From an uncultured Oscillospiraceae bacterium (GTDB lineage Bacteria > Bacillota > Clostridia > Oscillospirales > Oscillospiraceae), in NCBI GenBank assembly GCA_934515035.1, contig CAKSXP010000044.1, positions 1 to 10,097 of the forward strand: DNA of 10,097 nucleotides. The letters run 5' to 3'. Each line of letters begins with the position of its first letter. Within the stretch, counting starts at the first letter, position 1. The notes under the pieces were generated by a model. That model saw only the letters and a program-made list of their open reading frames with translations. It did not search any database and was not told where the DNA came from. The position numbers were made by a program, and so were the translations under genes. Shown piece by piece: positions 1 through 7,468 of the stretch.

Positions 1-771
1 GACTGGTACGGAGAGGGGCTCATCTCTCCGGATTTCGTCACGGTAAAGATGACGAACATGCAAATGTACAGCGACCTCATAGAAACTGTCGGCTGCTATT
101 CCGGAGAAGGCTCCTGGGCGACCACCGACCGCGACTTTTCCCCGAACGAGGATTGGGAGCTGGCGGGAATACTCAACCCGGTCAAACAGGAGGGCGATGT
201 GACGCATCTTGCGTTCAACAACGAGCGCATACACGGCGGAGCCGTGTGCATCACGACCACGGCGGAGGATCCCGGGCTTATCGCGGAATACTTCGACTTC
301 TGGTTCTCCGATGAGGGCTATTATATTCTCAACTACGGCGGGTATGAGGGCGAGACCTACCGCTTTGATGAAAACGGTGATCCCCAGTACTGCGAGGAGA
401 TATTCCAGCAGTGGACGGGAGTCAGCGAATCATTCAAGGCGTTCATGTTCACGGCGTTTCGCGGAGCGTATGTATACGACTGGCGCCGTCAGTTCTATGG
501 CTTCAACCAGAACAGCCTTGACGCCATCGACCTGTGGACGACTATGGACAGCTCATGGATGATAGATGGCAGCGTTTCAATGTCGCCGGAGGACGCGGAG
601 CTTTATAATTCCCGTTACGGGGACATAATGACCTATGTTCAGGAGAGCTATGTCAAGTTCATCACCGGCGAAATGTTGCTGGAGGATGAATGGGATGACT
701 ATATCGCAACGCTGGAACTGATGGGGATCCGGGACTGCATCGACTGCTACCAGAGAGCGGTGGACGCCTGA
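1..771 (+). CDS. ABC transporter extracellular solute-binding protein (family 1, LplA/LipO-like), C-terminal part
   Basis: The reading frame is open from base 1, so the gene starts outside the window; the ATG at 49 is internal. About 256 residues are visible. Seen: the fragment opens with a WYGEGLISPDF-type segment. It then has an EYFDFWFSDEGYYILNYG block followed by GYEGETYRFDENGDP, and ends with SYVKFITGE, an acidic W-D-Y segment and LELMGIRDC. Known: this order (D-Y-x-Y-S-x-E-G, then G-x-E-G-x-x-Y, then V-x-F-I-x-G) is typical of the C-terminal lobe of Firmicute family 1 solute-binding lipoproteins that work with LplB/YtcP-type permeases on oligosaccharides. Inferred: a membrane-anchored sugar receptor whose lipobox and permease partners lie to the left. 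It is probably the last gene of its operon, because a strong hairpin begins 16 bases after the stop. The substrate cannot be read from the sequence. Confidence 0.85.
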   Translation, partial: DWYGEGLISPDFVTVKMTNMQMYSDLIETVGCYSGEGSWATTDRDFSPNEDWELAGILNPVKQEGDVTHLAFNNERIHGGAVCITTTAEDPGLIAEYFDFWFSDEGYYILNYGGYEGETYRFDENGDPQYCEEIFQQWTGVSESFKAFMFTAFRGAYVYDWRRQFYGFNQNSLDAIDLWTTMDSSWMIDGSVSMSPEDAELYNSRYGDIMTYVQESYVKFITGEMLLEDEWDDYIATLELMGIRDCIDCYQRAVDA

Positions 772-786
772 ATTTATCAGACCGTA

Positions 787-824
787 AAGAAACAGCGAAG
801 GGGACGCTCCCTTCGCTGTTTCTT
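787..824. terminator. Bidirectional intrinsic terminator between convergent genes
   Basis: A perfect 16-bp inverted repeat (787-802 with 809-824) encloses a 6-base loop. On the plus strand it is followed by TTATTTGTT after the stem's own TTTCTT. On the minus strand the stem ends in TTTCTTTACGG. It lies between the stop of the rightward solute-binding gene (771) and the stop of the leftward DUF5693 gene (862). It can therefore serve both convergent transcripts. Confidence 0.88.
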
Positions 825-861
825 ATTTGTTCCGGCGGTGCTGACACGCCGGAGGCGTGGT

Positions 862-2304
862 TCAGTTTTTTTCGCGGCTGAAAAGATCCGCGATGCATAT
901 GACGATCATACCGATCGCCAGCCCGGCCGCAAGCCCCAGAACGCTGCGCACGCAGGAAAGCCAGACGGGGGCGCGCGAATGGCAGAAGGTGTTTACAACG
1001 GAGGAAAAGCCGATCGTTGAAACGAGGGCAAAGGGCCAGAGCCAGCGTTTGGCCCCTGCTGCGGCGAGCGCGCAGGCCAGAGCCAGACAAGGCCAGGCGA
1101 CGATGAACTCTTTTGTCCTCGGGCGGGTGATGAGTACACGCTCCAGCAGGTTGCGGAACCGCTGCTCGAGCGTTCCGACGGACAGCAGGCCATCGCCTGT
1201 CCGCATCAGAAAAACGGCCAGAACGCCCAGAACTGCGATCACGAGCAGGGCGATAAGCGTTTTTTTGCCGGAAAGGATGTCCCTCAGGCCGTCTCTGCCG
1301 TACAGCCTCAAATAGATAATGACAGCCGCAAAACACAGGGGGACTGTCTGGCTGAGCTTGACGCCGCGGAAATTCTCAACGGAGAGCATGTATTCGCTCG
1401 AGGACTGCATGGCTGCGACAAAAAGGCCGCCAAGCAGCGCGATAAAAAACGCGGGCAGGATCGTTTTGCAGTAAGATGCAAGCTTTTTTCCGAGCGAGCC
1501 CCCGCCGGTCGCCTTCAGGCGGACGGTGACCGACAGCATTGAAAGGCAGGGGAACAGGCAGGCCGCGGCCAGAGCGGGGGCGGCGGTGCGCGGCTTCATA
1601 AACAGAATAAGAAAGGTGAGTCCGGCACAGAACAGCAGAAAAACCGTACTGCTGCTTATCTTTCTGTTTTCAAAAACAGAGCCGATGACCAGCAGCGCGG
1701 CGCCGAGAATACCGAGCAGCGCTCCGCAGAGCAGCCATTTATTCGGCTCATATTCCGGAAAAACGGAAAAACCGCTGTCCGACATTGTCAGCCCGTGAGG
1801 GGAAATGCGCTCGGAGAGCCCCTGTATGACGTCTTCATAAACTTTTCCGTCGGTTATGACGCTGCCGGTCCGGGAGTCCGTAAACGGCGTGAGCCAGACG
1901 ACGCGGATGTTGCGCTCCGTTACCGCGCGGTAGAGAATGTTTTCGATCTCCTGAGCCCCGTCATAACCGAGGTATGCGTAGCGCGCGGCGTATTTTTCGA
2001 TCAGCTTGAAGCAGCGCACGGAATTTCCGGGCTCGTATTCAGTTCCGGACATCGGGACATAGCTGTATTGATTTTCGTCCTCAACAAGCAGAACGGCGCC
2101 GTCAAGGGTGTTTCCGCCGTCAAAAAGTCTGAGCGAACCGGGGGTATAGCTCAGAACTTCGGCGTCCTCCGCGGTCATGACGGCGCAGACGAGCCGGTTC
2201 CCGGCCTCCAGTTCCGCCCGCCGGGCACAGAGAATGAGCGAACATATGAGTCCCGCGAGAAGAAGGAAACAGGCAAACCTGTTCTTTTTAATAAAACCAG
2301 TCAT
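862..2304 (-). CDS. DUF5693 family multipass membrane protein
   Basis: A 480-residue protein of unknown function. Seen: an N-terminal membrane anchor (about 10-27), a soluble region that is probably outside the cell (about 29-188), then a series of hydrophobic segments from about 189 to 472. The clearest motifs are RTGDG (368-372), an E-x-x-F-R-N-L-L-E run (380-388), RPRTKEF (394-400) and NTFCHSRAP (438-446). Known: to my recollection these match the conserved core of DUF5693 (R-T-G, then L-E, then R-P-R-T-K-E-F, then N-T-F-C-H), often found beside the cell-surface pyruvyltransferase gene csaB in bacilli and clostridia. Those relatives are usually longer (about 600 or more residues), so this copy looks compact in its N-terminal half. 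No csaB is next to it here. The ATG has a GAGG ribosome binding site 8 nt upstream (2313-2316). An envelope role is a guess from the family's usual neighbours. Confidence 0.75.
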   Translation of the reverse strand: MTGFIKKNRFACFLLLAGLICSLILCARRAELEAGNRLVCAVMTAEDAEVLSYTPGSLRLFDGGNTLDGAVLLVEDENQYSYVPMSGTEYEPGNSVRCFKLIEKYAARYAYLGYDGAQEIENILYRAVTERNIRVVWLTPFTDSRTGSVITDGKVYEDVIQGLSERISPHGLTMSDSGFSVFPEYEPNKWLLCGALLGILGAALLVIGSVFENRKISSSTVFLLFCAGLTFLILFMKPRTAAPALAAACLFPCLSMLSVTVRLKATGGGSLGKKLASYCKTILPAFFIALLGGLFVAAMQSSSEYMLSVENFRGVKLSQTVPLCFAAVIIYLRLYGRDGLRDILSGKKTLIALLVIAVLGVLAVFLMRTGDGLLSVGTLEQRFRNLLERVLITRPRTKEFIVAWPCLALACALAAAGAKRWLWPFALVSTIGFSSVVNTFCHSRAPVWLSCVRSVLGLAAGLAIGMIVICIADLFSREKN

Positions 2305-2316
2305 GGCTCTAACCTC

Positions 2317-2352
2317 AAAAAATCAGGATACGGCGGCCGCCGTATCCTGATT
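2317..2352 (-). terminator. Intrinsic terminator of the pot operon
   Basis: A perfect 32-base palindrome (2321-2336 with 2337-2352) with a GC-rich core. Read leftward it is followed directly by a run of six T, counting the last two bases of the stem. It starts 22 bases after the potD stop (2375). The T run abuts the GAGG ribosome binding site of the DUF5693 gene, so there is no room for a separate promoter after the terminator. See the promoter at 2350-2378, which overlaps this hairpin. Confidence 0.88.
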
Positions 2353-2378
2353 ATGGCCTAATTATCCTGTGTTCTCAA
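2350..2378 (-). promoter_or_regulatory. Sigma-A-type promoter for the DUF5693 gene, overlapping the potD stop and the terminator
   Basis: On the minus strand there is TTGAGA (2378-2373), a 17-base spacer, then CATAAT (2355-2350). Each hexamer matches the consensus at 5 of 6 positions. Transcription would be expected to start near 2343, inside the terminator palindrome, about 39 nt before the DUF5693 ATG. The -35 box overlaps the potD stop codon. The match is by eye and no start site has been mapped. Confidence 0.6.
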
Positions 2379-3427
2379 GATTTGAGCTTTACCCAGAGCT
2401 CGTCATAGAGGGTGAGTGTATCCTGCGGCAGGTTCATGAAATACTCGCAGTTTGCAAGGACCTCCGCGGAGGGATACATTATCGCGTCAAACTCCGGCTC
2501 GAGGGCGAGATTCTCGCGCACGCCGTCAACGGCGCTGGTATAGCCGATATACTCCGCGTTGGCGGTGGCGGCATCGACAGAGCACATGAAGTTGATGAAA
2601 GCTTCGGCATTCTCAACGTTTTCGGCGTTTTTGAGGATGCACATCGCGTCCATGAACCGGTTCGAGCCCTCCTTGGGAATGACAAAAGCGAGGTCGGGAT
2701 TATTCTCGACCATGGTGAGATAGTCGCCGGCGTAATAGGTGGAGATGGCGGCCTCGCCGCTTTCCATCTTGTCAAAAATGGCGTCCATCACGAGACCCTG
2801 ATATATGCCCGCGGCCTTTGCGTCCGCGATGACCTGGTAAGCCTCTTCGATCTCGGCGGCATTTGTGGTGTTCTGGGAATAACCGAGGTACTTGAGAGCG
2901 AGGCCGATAGCGTCGCGCGGGTTGTCGATCATGAGTATCTGGCCGCTGTATGCGGGATCGAACATGGTGCTCCAGGAATCTACCGTGCCGGTCACGACAG
3001 TGGTGTTGTAGATGATGCCGACAACGCCTCCGGCGTAGGGCACGCTGTATTCGTTGGTGGGGTCGTATTCGGCGTTTTTGTATTCCTCAAGAATGTTGGA
3101 ATAGTTGGGGATGTTGTCGAAGTTCAGCGGCCTGAGCATATCCTCGTCGATAAGGCGGCTGACCATGTAGTCCGAGGGAATGACGACGTCATAGCTTGCG
3201 CCGCCCTGCTTGAGAACGGAGTACATCTGCTCGTTGTTCTCATAGGTGCGGTAGTTGACGGTGATGCCGGTCTGCTCTGTGAATTCCTTGAGCAGGGATT
3301 CATCGATATATTCGCCCCAGTTGTAGACGTTCACGACGCCCTTGCTGTCGTCCGTCTTGCTTCCGCAGGCGGAGAGGACGGACAGGGTGAGAACTGCGGC
3401 AACGACGATGGAGATTATTCTTTTCAA
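2375..3427 (-). CDS. potD: Spermidine/putrescine ABC transporter substrate-binding lipoprotein PotD
   Basis: Captures polyamines outside the membrane and delivers them to PotBC. The protein has 350 residues, the usual size. Seen: a lipoprotein signal peptide with lipobox LSAC and lipidated Cys21, then VNVYNWGEYID (32-42), the SDYMVSRL segment (85-92), YAGGVVGIIYNT (131-142), IDNPRD (167-172) and PKEGSNRFMD (251-260). These are the standard landmarks of PotD/PotF-type receptors. The start is TTG at 3427, chosen because GGAGG (3443-3439) lies 11 nt upstream and there is no ATG nearby in frame. It is the last gene of potABCD, 25 nt after potC, and is followed by an intrinsic terminator. Position 258 is Phe where E. 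coli PotD, as I recall, has the polyamine-stacking Trp255; the following Asp is kept. The preference between spermidine and putrescine cannot be read off. Confidence 0.93.
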   Translation of the reverse strand: MKRIISIVVAAVLTLSVLSACGSKTDDSKGVVNVYNWGEYIDESLLKEFTEQTGITVNYRTYENNEQMYSVLKQGGASYDVVIPSDYMVSRLIDEDMLRPLNFDNIPNYSNILEEYKNAEYDPTNEYSVPYAGGVVGIIYNTTVVTGTVDSWSTMFDPAYSGQILMIDNPRDAIGLALKYLGYSQNTTNAAEIEEAYQVIADAKAAGIYQGLVMDAIFDKMESGEAAISTYYAGDYLTMVENNPDLAFVIPKEGSNRFMDAMCILKNAENVENAEAFINFMCSVDAATANAEYIGYTSAVDGVRENLALEPEFDAIMYPSAEVLANCEYFMNLPQDTLTLYDELWVKLKS

Positions 3428-3452
3428 TTTATATGCTTCCTCCGTTTGATGA

Positions 3453-4298
3453 TCATTTTCCGCCGTCAGGCTGAGCGGACAGTTTTTTTGCCGCGAGGCG
3501 CGCCTTCTTTTCCTGTGAAGCCTCGCGGAGGTTGATGATAACGAGCAGCGCCAGCACCGTTACGAACAGCAGGGTGGAGATGGCGTTGATCTCCGGGCTG
3601 ACCCTTCTTCTTGTCATGGCATAGATCGTCATGGAAAGAGTCTGGACCTGACTGCCGGCCGTGAAATAGCTGATGACAAAATCGTCTATGGACATCGTGA
3701 AAGCGATTATCATGCCGTTGACGATGCCCGGCGATATCTCCGGTATGATGACCTTGATAAACGCCTGCATCCAGGTGCAGCCAAGGTCCTGTGCGGCCTC
3801 GAACAAATTCTTGTCGAGCTGGTACAGCTTGGGCATGACCGAGAGGATGACATATGGGATGTTGAAGGTTATGTGAGCTATAAGAAGAGTTCCGAAGCCC
3901 AGATGAAACCCGAACAGCCCTCCCGCAAAGACGAACAGCAGGGACAGGGAGACGCCTGTTATTATGTCGGCGTTCATGACCGGGATGTTGTTTATCATCA
4001 AAAGGGGATTGCGCCAGCGCTTACGCATGTTGTAAAAGCCGATGGCCGCGAGCGTTCCCACTATCGTTGCAACGACGGCGGAGATGACCGAAACGAGCAG
4101 CGTTGTCGAAAGCGAGGACAGCACCATTTCGTTGGACACCAGCTTTGCATACCAGTCGAGGGTGAAGCCCGACCAGATGGTGCGGCTTTTGGAGTCGTTG
4201 AACGAGAAAACGATCAGAACGATGATAGGCGCATAGAGAAACAGGAAGGTCAGAGCCAGCAGAAGCCGGCCGCCGAAAGAGGACTTGTTTTTTTTCAT
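3453..4298 (-). CDS. potC: Spermidine/putrescine ABC transporter permease PotC
   Basis: One of the two transmembrane subunits of the polyamine importer. The protein has 281 residues, a normal length. Seen: about six hydrophobic segments (first at about 12-32, last at about 241-257). The EAA loop, where the permease docks on the ATPase, is EAAQDLGCTWMQAF followed by a P-x-x-x-P-G type end (167-191). FSIDDFV-like wording appears here as TMSIDDFVISYF (201-212), a signature typical of PotC. The tail is basic and cytoplasmic (about 258-281). The ATG overlaps the potB stop as ATGA (4298-4295), which suggests translational coupling. An AGGAGG lies inside the end of potB at 4317-4312, a rather long 13 nt from the start. 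potD follows after 25 nt. Confidence 0.95.
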   Translation of the reverse strand: MKKNKSSFGGRLLLALTFLFLYAPIIVLIVFSFNDSKSRTIWSGFTLDWYAKLVSNEMVLSSLSTTLLVSVISAVVATIVGTLAAIGFYNMRKRWRNPLLMINNIPVMNADIITGVSLSLLFVFAGGLFGFHLGFGTLLIAHITFNIPYVILSVMPKLYQLDKNLFEAAQDLGCTWMQAFIKVIIPEISPGIVNGMIIAFTMSIDDFVISYFTAGSQVQTLSMTIYAMTRRRVSPEINAISTLLFVTVLALLVIINLREASQEKKARLAAKKLSAQPDGGK

Positions 4299-5173
4299 AG
4301 TATGGTCGCCGCCTCCTCTCCTTCGCCGAATCTGTTCATGATGCTCATGCAGACGATGACGATCACCATCATGATGAGCGAGATCGCGGCGCCGAGATGC
4401 GGGTTGTAAGCGGTGCCGAGAAACTGCATTTCGATAAGGTCACCCAGCAGCATCTCCGTGCCGCCGCCAAGCAGCTTGGATATTATGAAGGTCGAGACGC
4501 TGGGAACAAAGACCATCGTTATGCCGGAAACCACGCCCGAAAGGCTCAGCGGGAATATGACGCGGCGAAAAACGCGCGCGGAGTTTGCGCCGAGATCCTG
4601 AGCAGCCTCGACCACGGACCTGTCGATCTTTACGATGACGGAATAGATAGGCAGTATCATGAACGGCAGATAGTTGTATACCATGCCGAGCACAACGGCG
4701 CCCTGGGTGTTTATCATTTCGAAATATTCGATATCAGTTCCGAAAATGCCGTTCCAGAGCCTGAAAAAGCCGATGGACTGGAGAAAGCGGTTTATAAGGC
4801 CGGTGTTTTCCAGAAGGCTCATCCACGCATAGGTGCGCAGAAGAAAGTTCATCCACATCGGCAGCATGATGAGCATCATGCAGATGCGCTGCATTCCGGG
4901 GCCGGACCTGCTGAGCACGTATGCTACGGGATATCCGATCACGAGGCAGAGCACGGTGGCGATCAGAGCCAGCCAGAGGCTGCGCCCGAAAACGCCGGCG
5001 TAGTCCATCATGTGCGAAAAGTTATTGAACGTGAAAGCTCCGTCGGCGCTAGAGAAAGCGTAGACGACGATGAGTATGATCGGCACGACAACGAACAGCG
5101 CCATCCACAGAACATAGGGATAGGCGGATATTTTGTACCGGTTTCGGGCGAAAAAGGATCTTACTTTACTCAT
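4295..5173 (-). CDS. potB: Spermidine/putrescine ABC transporter permease PotB
   Basis: The partner of PotC in the membrane channel of the polyamine importer. The protein has 292 residues with the start chosen here. Seen: a first membrane segment at about 18-40, five further hydrophobic stretches, the [15 protein letters not shown] segment (104-118) typical of PotB, and the EAA loop [14 protein letters not shown] ending in P-L-S-L-S-G (189-213). The frame is open further upstream to 5221, but that extension would lie wholly inside potA and is rich in Ser, Pro and Arg, unlike a PotB N-terminus. The ATG at 5173 has a GGAGGGCGGGG ribosome binding site just before it and gives the usual start of basic residues leading into TM1. 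It overlaps the last 8 nt of potA, so the two are likely coupled in translation. Confidence 0.94.
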   Translation of the reverse strand: MSKVRSFFARNRYKISAYPYVLWMALFVVVPIILIVVYAFSSADGAFTFNNFSHMMDYAGVFGRSLWLALIATVLCLVIGYPVAYVLSRSGPGMQRICMMLIMLPMWMNFLLRTYAWMSLLENTGLINRFLQSIGFFRLWNGIFGTDIEYFEMINTQGAVVLGMVYNYLPFMILPIYSVIVKIDRSVVEAAQDLGANSARVFRRVIFPLSLSGVVSGITMVFVPSVSTFIISKLLGGGTEMLLGDLIEMQFLGTAYNPHLGAAISLIMMVIVIVCMSIMNRFGEGEEAATIL

Positions 5174-6332
5174 CGTCCCCGCCCTCCGACTCGTCGCAGG
5201 GCTCGGCGTTGAGCTCGTCATACTCGGCGCTGTAAGAGCTGTAATCGCCGAACTTTCCGGAATATTCGCTCTTTTTCATAATGTGGAAGCCGTCCGGGTC
5301 GATCTTGACCCCGATATGGGAGCCGACGGGGGAGTGGTCCGTTGTCTGTATGAGCCATTTGAAGCCGTGGAAGTCAACGATGATATCATAATGGACTCCC
5401 TTGAAGGTGACGTCGGTGACGGTGCCGGTGAGCTGACCTTCCGACTCGGGGACGATGTCGATATCCTCGGGCCTTATAACGACGTCGACAGGCTCGTTGT
5501 GGGCAAAACCGCTGTCGAGACAGGCAAATTTGCGCCCGTACATTTTGACGACGCGGTCCTCGACCATGACGCCGTCGATGATGTTGCTCTCGCCGATAAA
5601 GTCGGCGACAAAAGCGTTTTTCGGTTCGTTATAGATGTCCGTCGGGCTGCCGATCTGCTGGATGGTGCCCTTGTCCATGACCACGATGGTGTCGCTCATC
5701 GTAAGAGCTTCCTCCTGGTCATGGGTGACATATACGAAAGTGATCCCGACCTGCTGCTGGATCTTCTTGAGCTCGACCTGCATGTCCTTGCGGAGCTTGA
5801 GGTCGAGAGCGCCGAGAGGCTCATCCAGAAGCAGGACCTGGGGACGGTTGACGATCGCGCGTGCGATCGCGATACGCTGCTGCTGGCCGCCGGAGAGCGC
5901 GGTCACGCTGCGTTTCTCGTAACCGGAAAGGTTAACCAGTTCCAGGGCTTCGCCGACGCGCCGCTTTATCTCCGTTTCGGAGAGCGCGGGCAGGCGCTTG
6001 CCATTGTCGTCCTTCTTCCGTATGCGCAGTCCGAAAGCCACGTTCTCAAAAACGTTGAGGTGGGTGAACAGCGCGTATTTCTGGAAGACCGTATTGATCT
6101 TCCGTTTGTGTGGCGGGACATCATTAATCCTCACACCGTCAAACAGAACATCTCCGGACGTGGGTTTCTGAAAACCACCGATGATTCGAAGGGTGGTAGT
6201 CTTTCCACAGCCGGAGGGCCCAAGAAGTGTGAGGAATTCTTTGTCATTGATATGAAGGTTGATGGAATTAAGGACTATCTCATCATCAAACGCCATGAGG
6301 CAGTCGGCCAGGCGTATGAGCTCTTTGGACAT
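5166..6332 (-). CDS. potA: Spermidine/putrescine ABC transporter ATP-binding protein PotA
   Basis: The ATPase that powers polyamine import, on the inner face of the membrane. The protein has 388 residues. Seen: Walker A GPSGCGKT (38-45), the Q-loop FQKYALF (Gln84), the ABC signature LSGGQQQR (146-153), Walker B LLLDEP (167-172), the D-loop ALD (175-177) and the switch His204 in THDQEEA. A TOBE-type regulatory region follows (about 270-355, including VIRPEDID). The tail after about 355 is rich in Tyr, Ser, Glu and Asp and ends in ESEGGDDE. A short hydrophilic stretch rich in Lys, Asp and Asn (about 105-118) precedes the signature helix. The ATG at 6332 is preferred over an in-frame GTG at 6350: MSKELIRL is the family's normal start, and the purine-rich AAAAGGGGGAGG precedes it, whereas the GTG has no binding site. 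First gene of the operon. Confidence 0.95.
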   Translation of the reverse strand: MSKELIRLADCLMAFDDEIVLNSINLHINDKEFLTLLGPSGCGKTTTLRIIGGFQKPTSGDVLFDGVRINDVPPHKRKINTVFQKYALFTHLNVFENVAFGLRIRKKDDNGKRLPALSETEIKRRVGEALELVNLSGYEKRSVTALSGGQQQRIAIARAIVNRPQVLLLDEPLGALDLKLRKDMQVELKKIQQQVGITFVYVTHDQEEALTMSDTIVVMDKGTIQQIGSPTDIYNEPKNAFVADFIGESNIIDGVMVEDRVVKMYGRKFACLDSGFAHNEPVDVVIRPEDIDIVPESEGQLTGTVTDVTFKGVHYDIIVDFHGFKWLIQTTDHSPVGSHIGVKIDPDGFHIMKKSEYSGKFGDYSSYSAEYDELNAEPCDESEGGDDE

Positions 6333-6382
6333 TATCCTCCCCCTTTTCACGATTTAATTGATAAGCCTGAGTTATCGGAATC

Positions 6383-6411
6383 AATATACAGTTATTATCT
6401 GCAAAAGTCAA
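6383..6411 (-). promoter_or_regulatory. Promoter of the potABCD operon
   Basis: On the minus strand there is TTGACT (6411-6406), a 17-base spacer, then TATATT (6388-6383). Each box matches the sigma-A consensus at 5 of 6 positions with ideal spacing. The predicted start near 6376 gives a leader of about 43 nt before the potA ATG. The -35 box lies 8 nt beyond the stop of the pseudouridine synthase gene. No terminator hairpin is visible between the two genes, so read-through into pot is possible. An imperfect dyad (6360-6364 with 6372-6376) covers the predicted start and could be an operator. Confidence 0.65.
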
Positions 6412-6418
6412 TCAGATT

Positions 6419-7378
6419 TTACCCCTTAAAATACTTTTCGACAAAATCAACAGTTTCAACCTGAAAACAGCGGCCTTTAAGGTATTCCAGCACACCGGCG
6501 TCCGTCTGGAAATCAAAGGAGAGCTTATAGGAATACAGAGCCTGACCGTTCTCTCCGTAGGCTTTGTTTCTGCGCTCGGAGCCGTATTTTCCGTCGCCGA
6601 GCAGGGGATGCCCGGCGTGAGCCATCTGCGCTCTTATCTGGTGGGTGCGTCCGGTTAGAAGGCGGCACTCAACGAGCGAGAGCTCTCCGCGCGTCCGGAG
6701 AGTTTTGTATTCCGTCACCGCGGTCTTGGCGCCGGGCGCCGGGCGCTCGCTGACATAGACCTGATTTTTTTTCGCGTCCTTGAACAGATATCCCTCCAGC
6801 CGACCCTCGGCGGGACGAGGACGGCCGAAAACGGCGCAGAGATAGTATTTGCCGATCTCGCGGTCACGGATCTTGTCGTTCATGATGCGCAGAGCCTCCG
6901 CGTTTTTGGCGGCGATGACGATGCCGCCGGTGTTTCGGTCGATGCGGTTGCAGAGCGCCGGGGCAAAGGCGTTTTCCGCGCGCGGATCCCAGTCGCCGCT
7001 TTGATATGCGTGAGCCTGAATGTTGGCGATGAGGGTGTTGTAATCCCATTGTCCCGCGCTGTGGCACAGAACGCCGGGTTTTTTATCCGCCAGCAGGATG
7101 TTTTCATCCTCATATACTATGTCCAGCCGGGGGGCGCCGACCTTGAGATAGGAGTTTTCCTCACGCGGCTTTTCAAAGAACTCGTCGTTTATATAAAGCT
7201 GGAGCGTGTCTCCCGCCGCAAGGCGCGTGTCGCGCTTTGCGCCCTTGCCGTTGAGCTTGATGCGCTTGAGCCTTATGTACTTCTGAAGCAGGCTCTCCGG
7301 CAGCAGAGGGACGGCCTTGCCGACAAAGCGGTCAAGGCGCTGCCCGGCGTCGTTTCTGGTTATAGTCAGTTCTTTCAT
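6419..7378 (-). CDS. RluC/RluD-family rRNA pseudouridine synthase
   Basis: Isomerises uridine to pseudouridine in RNA, most likely 23S rRNA. The protein has 319 residues, typical of the family. Seen: an N-terminal S4 RNA-binding domain (about 10-62, with RLDRFV and RIKLNG), then the catalytic domain. This opens with a VYEDENILLADKKPG segment (88-102) and holds the catalytic motif CNRIDRNTGG (143-152), where Asp147 is the expected nucleophile. The later conserved block is RLLTGRTHQIRAQMAHAGHP followed by LLGDGKYG. The S4 domain plus the R-I-D-x-x-T motif points to the RluA/C/D superfamily. Which uridine is modified cannot be told, so no gene symbol is given. The ATG has only a weak upstream site (GGTGAT). 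The gene is divergent from the DUF177-rpmF unit and lies directly upstream of the pot operon in the same direction. Confidence 0.93.
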   Translation of the reverse strand: MKELTITRNDAGQRLDRFVGKAVPLLPESLLQKYIRLKRIKLNGKGAKRDTRLAAGDTLQLYINDEFFEKPREENSYLKVGAPRLDIVYEDENILLADKKPGVLCHSAGQWDYNTLIANIQAHAYQSGDWDPRAENAFAPALCNRIDRNTGGIVIAAKNAEALRIMNDKIRDREIGKYYLCAVFGRPRPAEGRLEGYLFKDAKKNQVYVSERPAPGAKTAVTEYKTLRTRGELSLVECRLLTGRTHQIRAQMAHAGHPLLGDGKYGSERRNKAYGENGQALYSYKLSFDFQTDAGVLEYLKGRCFQVETVDFVEKYFKG

Positions 7379-7395
7379 AACAGATCACCACGTGT

Positions 7396-7425
7396 ATTTT
7401 ATCATAAGGTCCGATAATATTTCAA
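7396..7425 (-). promoter_or_regulatory. Putative promoter of the pseudouridine synthase gene
   Basis: On the minus strand there is TTGAAA (7425-7420), an 18-base spacer, then TAAAAT (7401-7396) preceded by TGA, which fits an extended -10. The expected start is near 7389. That would leave a leader of only about 11 nt before the ATG at 7378, which is unusually short, so either the true start differs or the message is nearly leaderless. Confidence 0.4.
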
Positions 7426-7468
7426 CTTGCCAATTCGCTTTTCGGGTGATAAAATAACAAGGATAGCG

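Noticed and set aside
838..1315. Plus-strand and alternate-frame ORFs at the end of the DUF5693 gene
   Set aside because: They lie opposite or out of frame with a gene carrying conserved DUF5693 motifs and show no independent evidence.
2369..3535. A 388-codon plus-strand open frame opposite potD
   Set aside because: Same reason: potD is clearly real on the minus strand, and the antisense product is low-complexity, rich in Val, Gly and Asp.
4295..5221. Longer form of PotB starting at 5221
   Set aside because: The extra 16 residues would be encoded inside potA, have no binding site and do not resemble a PotB N-terminus; the ATG at 5173 has a strong site.
5166..6350. PotA starting at a GTG at 6350
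   Set aside because: No ribosome binding site precedes it; the purine-rich site lies between it and the ATG at 6332, which gives the usual MSKELIRL start.
5133..6464. A 443-codon plus-strand open frame opposite potA
   Set aside because: It is antisense to a PotA with every ABC motif intact, has no family resemblance and no ribosome binding site; long antisense frames are expected where GC-biased third positions suppress stops.
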